The notes beneath the pieces are model-generated. The model was not told the origin of the DNA and searched no databases. It saw nothing but the letters and a program-made list of their open reading frames with translations. A program made the translations under genes and the position numbers. From positions 1 to 64,000 of the forward strand of contig JAJFFH010000050.1 in assembly GCA_021776735.1 (NCBI GenBank): 64,000 nt of DNA, written 5' to 3'. Source of the stretch: Planctomycetota bacterium (lineage in GTDB: Bacteria > Planctomycetota > PLA2). This document shows positions 57,961-64,000 of the stretch, piece by piece (positions within the stretch are counted from its first letter, which is position 1; each line of letters starts with the position of its first letter).

Positions 57961-59640
57961 ATGCTGCGAATGTTGATTCCTGCCCTGCTTTTGACCATGG
58001 TCGCGTCCCCTGCCGCTGCCGATCCGCTCTATGAAGAGCTGCTGAACGGCGAGCGCGCGGCGGCATTCAAGAAGGGCTTGAAGCACCTCGATGCATTTTT
58101 CAAGGCCGAGCTGGAAGCCGCGGATGGCAAAGGCAAGGGCAAGGGCAAGGGCAAGGCGCAGGGCCGTCGCGACAAGGCCAAACGGCAGTTCTTCCAGTGG
58201 TTCAAGGACACCAGCGACACGCTCGGCGTCGATCTGCGCACGAAACCGGCGACCGTTCTCCATATGCTGGACGAAGCCCGCGCGAAGTACTTGAACAAGA
58301 AGGGTTTCCGGAAGGGCAAGGTGTCGTTTTTTCGCGAAGACGCCCCCCGCGGAATGTCCCGGCTTGAGTACGCGCTCCTCGTGCCGGATCGGTATGACAT
58401 CCGGAAGTTCGCCACGAAGATGCCGCTGATCATGGCGCTGCACGGTCGCGCGACCGATCCCAAGCACCCCGCGTTTCGTGGTGCCGACTCCAACGAACGT
58501 GGCCGGCAGGCGATCTTCAACCACTGGCTGAAGACCGCGGTCTCCAATGACGCGATCATCGTCGCGCCGACGGGAAAGCCCGGCGGGTTCAAGTTCCACG
58601 GCACGCGCGAACGGATCTTCGATGACCTGCAGGTCATGTTTCGGGCGCTGATTCAGGTCACGAGAAACTATCGCGTCGATAGCAACCGGCTGTATCTGGA
58701 CGCGCAGGGCGATTCCATACGCGTCATGTGTCGCCAAGCGTTTGTCTTTGCCGGGTTTGTCCTGCGCGATCACGTGATGAGCCGGCGCGAACCGCTGCTC
58801 CCCGCGGACGACACGTTCTTGTTGGACAACCTGAACGGCAAGCCGCTGGTCTACGTCGCAGACAAGCGCAACTGGAAGACGGTGGGGGAGCCGACGGCCG
58901 AGGCACTCAAGGCAGCCTACAAGCGGGCCGGAAAGCCGCAGAACCTGCTGGTGATCCAGGCCGACCGCAATCCCGCGACCGGCGCGCTCCGGGCAAATCC
59001 CAAAAACATCTGGAACCACCTTGTGGGCAAGGCTCCCCAGGGCCGCCAGGAGCCGAAGGAGTTCAAGTGGCGTTTCCCGGACTCCAACTGCAGCGCGGCC
59101 GGTCCGGTCGAATTGATGCGGCCTAACTTCACGCTGGACATCAGCGCCGCCGCGCGCGCCGTTCCGCTGAGCAAGAAATGCGGCCGGCTCCACTACAAGG
59201 CCACGGTCGTCGAGGAACCGCAGATCAAGGACGGCAAGCCGGTCCTGCAAAACGGAAAGCCCGTCATGATTTCTGTGAATCGCATCGAGATCACCGTGAC
59301 GGAATGCGAGAAGCTCGCCATTCACCTCCACGACGGCGTCGTCAATCTCGACATGCCGATCACGGTGGTCATCAACGGAACGACCATCAAGAAATGGACG
59401 CAGCGCACCGTCGAACGCGACTGGGAATATTTTTGGAATGAGATTTTGCCCGCCCGCTTCTTCATGACCCCCTATGTGGCCAAGATCAAACTGGAGTTCG
59501 AAGGCGTGCCTGAATTCGCGCCCCCCGCGCCCCCCAAGAAGAACGACAAGGCCGGCGACACCACCGACTCGAACGAATCGGACAAGACGGACGGCAGCAA
59601 GGACAGCGCGGGCACCAAAGCCGTGAAGTCCGACGGTTAG
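57961..59640 (+). CDS. Exported alpha/beta-hydrolase-like (esterase-like) protein
   Basis: This 559-residue protein has a signal peptide cleaved after A-A-A (about residue 21). A strong ribosome binding site, GAGGAG, lies six bases before the ATG. Residues 140-330 resemble the esterase/PHB-depolymerase fold (M-P-L-I-M-A-L-H-G-R-A-T near 157-168; D-S-N-R-L-Y-L-D-A-Q-G-D-S near 240). The expected G-x-S-x-G nucleophile elbow is not clean (A-Q-G-D-S-I-R), so catalysis is uncertain. A tract of five G-K pairs near residues 56-65 comes from five GGCAAR units (58126-58155). The C-terminal tail is Asp/Lys/Ser-rich and probably disordered. Confidence 0.68.
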   Translation: MLRMLIPALLLTMVASPAAADPLYEELLNGERAAAFKKGLKHLDAFFKAELEAADGKGKGKGKGKAQGRRDKAKRQFFQWFKDTSDTLGVDLRTKPATVLHMLDEARAKYLNKKGFRKGKVSFFREDAPRGMSRLEYALLVPDRYDIRKFATKMPLIMALHGRATDPKHPAFRGADSNERGRQAIFNHWLKTAVSNDAIIVAPTGKPGGFKFHGTRERIFDDLQVMFRALIQVTRNYRVDSNRLYLDAQGDSIRVMCRQAFVFAGFVLRDHVMSRREPLLPADDTFLLDNLNGKPLVYVADKRNWKTVGEPTAEALKAAYKRAGKPQNLLVIQADRNPATGALRANPKNIWNHLVGKAPQGRQEPKEFKWRFPDSNCSAAGPVELMRPNFTLDISAAARAVPLSKKCGRLHYKATVVEEPQIKDGKPVLQNGKPVMISVNRIEITVTECEKLAIHLHDGVVNLDMPITVVINGTTIKKWTQRTVERDWEYFWNEILPARFFMTPYVAKIKLEFEGVPEFAPPAPPKKNDKAGDTTDSNESDKTDGSKDSAGTKAVKSDG

Positions 59641-59658
59641 CCAGGCTTCGACGCTGCG

Positions 59659-61188
59659 ATGATCCGGTGGCGTTATCCCGCGCTTGCGTTTTGTACGGGA
59701 GCCGCGGTCACGGTCTACGAGTTCGCGGCACCCAGCCTGTTGCGCGGCTGGTTTGGCCAGACGATCTACGTCTGGGCCAACGTGATCGGCGTGATCCTGG
59801 GCGCCCTCGCACTCGGCTACGCCCTGGGCGGCCGCTACGCGGATCGAACCACGGGAGAACGGCCTCTGGCGTGGGTCATCGCGTTCGCCGGCGGCTACGG
59901 CCTGCTGGTCGCGTGGCTTGGCCCCTGGTTCTCCTCGTGGCTCGCGGGCCCGGAGGAGTACACCCAGGACACGGCGCTGCATGCGTTCATCAGCCAGTCG
60001 TTGGCCGCGAGCCTGGTCTTGTTCGGGCCGCCGCTGACCGCACTCGGCATGGCCACGCCGCTGCTGGTGAAACGCGCGGCCGCGCAACGCGACGTCGGCA
60101 ACGCGGCCGGGACCATCTTCGCCGTCGGCACCCTCGGCTCGCTCGTGGGCATCTACGCGACGACGTTTTTGTTCATCGACTGGTGGGGCGTGCGGCTCAC
60201 GATCGCACTGGCAGGCGGTTTCCTCGCCGTACTCGCGGCGGGGCTGTTCTGGCGGCAGGGTCGCCGCCCGGCTGCCCTCGGAAGCATCGCCGTCCTTTCG
60301 CTTCTTCCGCTCGGAACGAACGCCCCGTGGGACACGCTGCCCCCGGCCGACAGCCACCTCGAACTCGCCATCGAATCGCCCTATCAGCTCATCCGCGTGG
60401 TCCGGCGCGAGTCAGGCGAGGTCTGGCTCGCGTTCGACGAGGGCATGAGCTCGTATCATTCCATTCGGGTCGATGGCAAGGACAAGTGGACCGGCGCATA
60501 CTACGACGCGTTCGCGCACCTGCCCGAGTGGGTGGGACAGCCCAAGCGCGACAATACGAACGGCGAGCGGCCGCTGCGCATTTGCGTCGTCGGCAACGCC
60601 GCCGGCACGATGTGCGATCTCTTGTTCCTGCACAACGACGACGTGGCGATGAAGATCGACGCCATCGAGATCGACCCGCGCGTCACCGAGGCCGCCCGCC
60701 GCGCGATGGGACTGAAAGACCGCCCGGGCGTGCGCATTCTGCACGCAGACGGCCGCACGTTCTTGCGTGGACAGCCCCGCGGAACGTACGACGCCGTAAT
60801 CCTCGACGCGTACGCGCGACAAGTGTCGATCCCGCCCGCACTCGCCACCGAAGAGTTCTTCTCGATGTGTCGCGCGCGCCTGCGGCCCGGCGGCCTGCTG
60901 TTCGTCAACCTGGGCGCCCTCCGGCCCGGCGGACGACTGGTGCGCGTGCTCGCGGACACGATCGGAGCGGGCTTTGACACCCCGGTCTTTCGCGCGGCGC
61001 TGGGACAAACCGCGAACGTGCTGCTCGTCTGCGCGCGCGACGGTACCGCGCCGCCCCCGCCGAGCGGAAGTCAACTCGACATCGAGCACTCGTTCGGGCG
61101 GCATGTGCAGGGCAGCGGCGGTCTGGTCCTGACCGACGACTTTTGCCCGGTCGAGTCCTTGACCGCGCGAGACCTCAAGTGGCAGTGA
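59659..61188 (+). CDS. Membrane-fused spermidine-synthase-like methyltransferase-fold protein
   Basis: The first 225 residues of this 509-residue protein hold about seven membrane helices of the fused MFS/spermidine-synthase type (G-A-A-V-T-V-Y-E-F-A-A-P; L-G-A-L-A-L-G-Y-A-L-G-G-R). A Rossmann-like domain from about 230 carries a nucleotide loop (V-V-G-N-A-A-G-T-M), an acidic strand end (I-E-I-D-P-R-V) and the loop D-A-Y-A-R-Q-V-S-I-P-P, where polyamine synthases have D-x-x-D-P. Whether it makes polyamines is doubtful, because such fusions are mostly uncharacterised. The GTGA overlap links it to the following TPR gene. Confidence 0.82.
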   Translation: MIRWRYPALAFCTGAAVTVYEFAAPSLLRGWFGQTIYVWANVIGVILGALALGYALGGRYADRTTGERPLAWVIAFAGGYGLLVAWLGPWFSSWLAGPEEYTQDTALHAFISQSLAASLVLFGPPLTALGMATPLLVKRAAAQRDVGNAAGTIFAVGTLGSLVGIYATTFLFIDWWGVRLTIALAGGFLAVLAAGLFWRQGRRPAALGSIAVLSLLPLGTNAPWDTLPPADSHLELAIESPYQLIRVVRRESGEVWLAFDEGMSSYHSIRVDGKDKWTGAYYDAFAHLPEWVGQPKRDNTNGERPLRICVVGNAAGTMCDLLFLHNDDVAMKIDAIEIDPRVTEAARRAMGLKDRPGVRILHADGRTFLRGQPRGTYDAVILDAYARQVSIPPALATEEFFSMCRARLRPGGLLFVNLGALRPGGRLVRVLADTIGAGFDTPVFRAALGQTANVLLVCARDGTAPPPPSGSQLDIEHSFGRHVQGSGGLVLTDDFCPVESLTARDLKWQ

Positions 61189-61856
61189 TCGAGGCGACTC
61201 TCCGAGGCAGCATACGGACGGCGATTTTCGCGCGCGTCGGGATGCTTGCGCGCGTCGGGGCCGTGCTGCTGATCCTGTCGTGGCTGGCGCCACCGTCGGT
61301 CGCTGAGGACGAACGTGACCGGGCGCTGCGCGAACTCGGCGATCTCGTGTCCACCGGACATTACGAGCAGGCCGTGCAGGCGGCGGATCGGGCTCTCGCC
61401 GCGGGCGACGATCGCGAGATCGTGAAAAAATACAAGGGCGAAGCGCTGCTGGGTCTGGCCCGTCGGATTCAGCGCCGCACCAGTCACCGTGCGGCGGCCG
61501 AGTTTTTGGAAAAACACCTCGATCACGGCCTCACGGCGTGGGGCTTTTCCGTTGCCGCACTGGGCGCGGGCATGGAAATCAAAGCGGCGAAGACCTTGCG
61601 TCGCGCGGGTGTCGGCCAAACACATGAGATCGACCTCTTGGCCGCGCGCGGCCGGCTGGACGAGGCCCTGAGCCGAGCGGAACAGTACGGCGACAAGCGG
61701 TGGATCGGTTGGCTCAACAAGAGAATCGCGCTGCGGGAGCGCCTGCTCGCGCGCGGTCGCCTGGCCTGGAAAGTTACCGCCGCCGCACTCGCGATCATGG
61801 CCGCCCTCGCCGCCGTGCTGTGGCGCTTGGCCCCGAGTAAGTCCGCCAAAAAGTAG
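61185..61856 (+). CDS. Small membrane protein with TPR-like helices
   Basis: From the GTG at 61185 the product is 223 residues. An N-terminal hydrophobic segment (about 18-40, V-G-A-V-L-L-I-L-S-W-L-A) is probably a signal or anchor. TPR-like helices lie near 50-165 (G-H-Y-E-Q-A-V-Q-A-A-D-R-A-L-A-A-G-D-D), and a C-terminal membrane helix at about 190-212 is followed by a basic tail. No family is recognised. The start shares GTGA with the spermidine-synthase-like stop, suggesting the two work together. An exact 12-mer (61214-61225) is in its first codons. It converges with prkA. Confidence 0.65.
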   Translation: MIEATLRGSIRTAIFARVGMLARVGAVLLILSWLAPPSVAEDERDRALRELGDLVSTGHYEQAVQAADRALAAGDDREIVKKYKGEALLGLARRIQRRTSHRAAAEFLEKHLDHGLTAWGFSVAALGAGMEIKAAKTLRRAGVGQTHEIDLLAARGRLDEALSRAEQYGDKRWIGWLNKRIALRERLLARGRLAWKVTAAALAIMAALAAVLWRLAPSKSAKK

Positions 61857-61865
61857 CGAAGAAGC

Positions 61866-61877
61866 ATCGCCATCCGT
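61866..61877 (-). repeat. One-mismatch copy of the dispersed 12-mer between convergent genes
   Basis: ATCGCCATCCGT, 10 bases past the TPR gene stop, with flanks GAAGC before and CAGCTGACG after as in other copies. It is followed by the palindrome CGTCAGCTGACG (61875-61886). The position mirrors the copy at 19004. Confidence 0.65.
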
Positions 61878-61920
61878 CAGCTGACGCCTAGGGCCCTCCC
61901 GCAGGCCGCTGGATCTCGCT

Positions 61921-64000
61921 CTACGCAGGATCCTGATTCGCGCGCGCCTTCCGCAACGAATACCAGATCATCTCCAGGGCGCACTCGCGCGTGTAGCCGT
62001 AGCGCGATTCCATGTTCGCGAGCGTCGTCTCGACAAGGTTCTTGCGTTCGGTCGAGACGTGTTCCCAGGCGGCGGAGTCGATGAGCAGCAGGTCGTCTTC
62101 CACCTGCGAGATGGCGTCCTGCTGGCCCGCGTAGAAATCCTTCTTGAGGGCGCGGAGGATGTCGGGGAAGAGCTGGCGGTAGTTGACCGCCTGGCCTGGA
62201 TGGTTGAGCGAGAACGCCGCGATCTTGCCCATCAGGTTTTGGCGGAACAGGCCGACGTCGTCGCCGGTGTCCAGGAGCCGTTCGACCGTCGTGAGGGCCT
62301 CCTGGCTGGGCGACTTTTCCTCGCCCGTTACCGAGTCGGTCACGCGGGTGCGCCGGACATGCGCCGTGACGTGCCGGAAGTACTCCTGGAAACGCCGGTC
62401 GTACTCGCGCTCTTCGACGAGCGCCATCGAATCCTTGAGCTCGCGCAGCACGACGCGCCGGCCCGCTCGGTCCACGTCATCGACGAAGCGCGCGGGGTTG
62501 TTGTACAGACCCTTGGGCTCGAGTTTCAAGAAGTCGTAGAGGCTCTTGTCGCGCACCAGTTTGCGCAACTCCGCGAGGACCGCGATGGGGGTGAAGCATG
62601 ACGTGCGCGTGCGATACGACGCGTCGAGCAGGATCGTTTTCATCTCGCGCGGCGACGCGCCGAACCGGCCCTCGAAAACGACGCCGTCGCGCCACTCGCC
62701 CGCAATCTGGTCGAGGTTCGCGCGGAGGAGCTTGACTTCGTCCCCGGAGAGATCCTCCAACTCCGCCGGGTCGCGTCCCTGATAGAGCAGCGCCTTCGCG
62801 AGCGGCGTCAGCTTCGCCACGACGGCGCGGAGCGGCTCTTCGTAGTGCGCCGGGTCGGGGCGCCAGAGGCGGGTCAGGACCGACCAGAGCGCCGCGCTGC
62901 GGGCCGCGTGCGGTCCGACGGCCATGCGCCGCGCGATCGAGTCCATCTGGTCGCGGTAGATCTCGACCTCCTTTTCGTATTCAAGGAGGTACGGGATCGT
63001 GACGAACTCCATGCGCGCCTTGAACGACGTGAAATTCGGATCGGTCTTGAACGAGTCGAGCTGCTTCTCGTTCGCGGACCCGATCATCACCACGTCGAGG
63101 TAGGCGAGCGCGCCCGGCATGCGCACGGTGCCCTTCTCGACAGTCGTCAGGAGGTACTTGTTGAGCTCGAGCGGGCGCTTGAGAAAGTCGCTGAACTCAA
63201 CCAGGCCGCGGTTGGCATCGACGAGATCGCCGCCGACCTCGTACAGCCGCAGGTTCTGCAACGCAGGCGGCAGGTTCGCGAGGTTCATGTCCATCGTGAC
63301 CTGGCGCGCGTCGGCGTCCACGGTCCCCTGCGGCTCGATGGTGATGGCACCGCGGCGATAGCGGCGGCTGATGTCGAGCCGCTCGACGCGCACGTGCCGC
63401 ATCATCCGGGTCCAGTCGCCCTGGTAGGCGATCAGGAGCGCTTCAAAAATCGCGCTGCTCTTCGTGCCAAGATCCCCGTGCAGGATATGCGCGTGGGGGA
63501 AGTCGGTATCGCCTCCCAACAGGTCCTCAAGCAGGCCGGTGCGCTGGTCGCGCGGCACGAGGTAGATCGGGTTCGTCTTCATGTCGGACGGAACCGTGGC
63601 GGCGATCTCGTCCGGCTCCAGATACGCGAACGTCTCAAGCGGATCGTCCGAACGGCCGGTCCCGAATCCAAACCGGCCCTGCTCGTCCGACGTCTTCGGA
63701 AAGACCCAGGAGAACCGGTAGAGACGGCCCGCATCGGTATTCGCGTAGGTCTCGAGCCCCTTGAACAAGAGATCCGCGACCGTCGTCTTCGCCGACCCGT
63801 TGGGGCCGTGCATGAGGATCATCTTCGTCGCGCGCCCGTCCGACGCAAAGTTGCGAATGACACGGTAGATCGCATCGGTCGCCAACTCCTGGCCGACAAC
63901 CCGTTGTCGCTCCGCATCATCGGGCAATCCGTCAAACAGCGAGTGGCGCGTGACCATACGTCCCAATACCTCGACCTCGGTGGAGCCGAAGTGTTCGAGC
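61921..64000 (-). CDS. prkA: PrkA-family serine protein kinase / AAA+ protein, N-terminus beyond the window
   Basis: At least 693 residues are present, with the frame open to the right edge. The stretch before the first in-window ATG (E-H-F-G-S-T-E-V-E-V-L-G-R) is coding-like, and PrkA proteins have a further N-terminal region, so the gene is cut by the window. The AAA+ part has M-I-L-M-H-G-P-N-G-S-A-K-T-T, the D-E-x-A-A-T segment and G-S-A-N-E-K-Q-L-D. The C-terminal half matches the PrkA domain (E-Y-F-R-H-V-T-A-H-V; Y-G-Y-T-R-E-C-A-L). PrkA/YeaG proteins act in stress, starvation or sporulation and usually pair with YeaH and SpoVR, which would lie downstream on the minus strand. Instead, unrelated convergent genes follow. 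Confidence 0.92.
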   Translation of the reverse strand, partial: LEHFGSTEVEVLGRMVTRHSLFDGLPDDAERQRVVGQELATDAIYRVIRNFASDGRATKMILMHGPNGSAKTTVADLLFKGLETYANTDAGRLYRFSWVFPKTSDEQGRFGFGTGRSDDPLETFAYLEPDEIAATVPSDMKTNPIYLVPRDQRTGLLEDLLGGDTDFPHAHILHGDLGTKSSAIFEALLIAYQGDWTRMMRHVRVERLDISRRYRRGAITIEPQGTVDADARQVTMDMNLANLPPALQNLRLYEVGGDLVDANRGLVEFSDFLKRPLELNKYLLTTVEKGTVRMPGALAYLDVVMIGSANEKQLDSFKTDPNFTSFKARMEFVTIPYLLEYEKEVEIYRDQMDSIARRMAVGPHAARSAALWSVLTRLWRPDPAHYEEPLRAVVAKLTPLAKALLYQGRDPAELEDLSGDEVKLLRANLDQIAGEWRDGVVFEGRFGASPREMKTILLDASYRTRTSCFTPIAVLAELRKLVRDKSLYDFLKLEPKGLYNNPARFVDDVDRAGRRVVLRELKDSMALVEEREYDRRFQEYFRHVTAHVRRTRVTDSVTGEEKSPSQEALTTVERLLDTGDDVGLFRQNLMGKIAAFSLNHPGQAVNYRQLFPDILRALKKDFYAGQQDAISQVEDDLLLIDSAAWEHVSTERKNLVETTLANMESRYGYTRECALEMIWYSLRKARANQDPA

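Overview
This is a G+C-rich (roughly two thirds by eye), gene-dense bacterial chromosome segment with no rRNA genes and no CRISPR array. LpxH-type lipid A processing, several lipoproteins, c-type cytochrome motifs and sigma-54-type regulators point to a Gram-negative (diderm) bacterium. A Minf_1886-family protein, HEAT/TPR-rich exported proteins, a DUF58/transglutaminase pair, a PrkA kinase and frequent GTG/TTG starts fit the Planctomycetota or a nearby PVC-type lineage. That placement is inference, because no 16S gene is present. Four-base stop/start overlaps (ATGA, GTGA, TTGA) recur throughout and were used to choose many starts.

Layout. 1-2180 is a small accessory segment on the 3' side of a tRNA-Val gene. 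It holds the end of an IS3-family element cutting an AlbA_2 gene, a DUF1883-like remnant, an SMI1/KNR4 protein and a GIY-YIG nuclease. 2348-7905 has a membrane-anchored coiled-coil protein, alanine dehydrogenase, a MATE exporter and two tandem WYL regulators. 8063-11338 (minus) has a class III cyclase coupled to an aminotransferase, and a small lipoprotein. 11434-18994 has a TPR/peptidase-MA protein, a divergent DnaA-like ATPase, the tmk-holB-ricT replication cluster and a Minf_1886 protein. 19027-22293 (minus) encodes PgeF and an exported S41 protease. 22460-25850 carries moaC, asd, accB and accC. 26102-29639 is a nucleotide-sugar cluster (epimerase-like SDR, Gfo/Idh/MocA dehydrogenase, DegT aminotransferase) followed by a PilZ protein.

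29640-30006 is an array of alternating REP-like hairpins. 30007-34850 holds a kinase/response-regulator pair divergent from a second response regulator, with lpxH. 35160-40535 contains cmk, rpsA, a lipoprotein and tyrS. 40577-47537 includes a PadR/HAAS-type pair, a TPR protein and the isoprenoid/envelope block dxr-rseP-UbiA. 47872-57899 is a long co-directional run: DUF58, transglutaminase, CCA-adding enzyme, HEAT lipoprotein, orphan ABC ATPase, pentaheme cytochrome and TPR protein. 57961-61856 has an exported esterase-like protein, a membrane-fused spermidine-synthase-like protein and a TPR membrane protein. PrkA runs off the right edge.

The most unusual signal is not a gene. A 12-mer, ACGGACGGCGAT, occurs exactly about 15 times by hand count in both orientations, with many near copies. 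It lies just past gene 3' ends and also inside genes, where it is read in several frames. Its density and placement resemble a DNA-uptake-type or chromosome-organising word. The second notable layer is non-coding: a covarying hairpin family, and a conserved two-block element in two intergenic regions.
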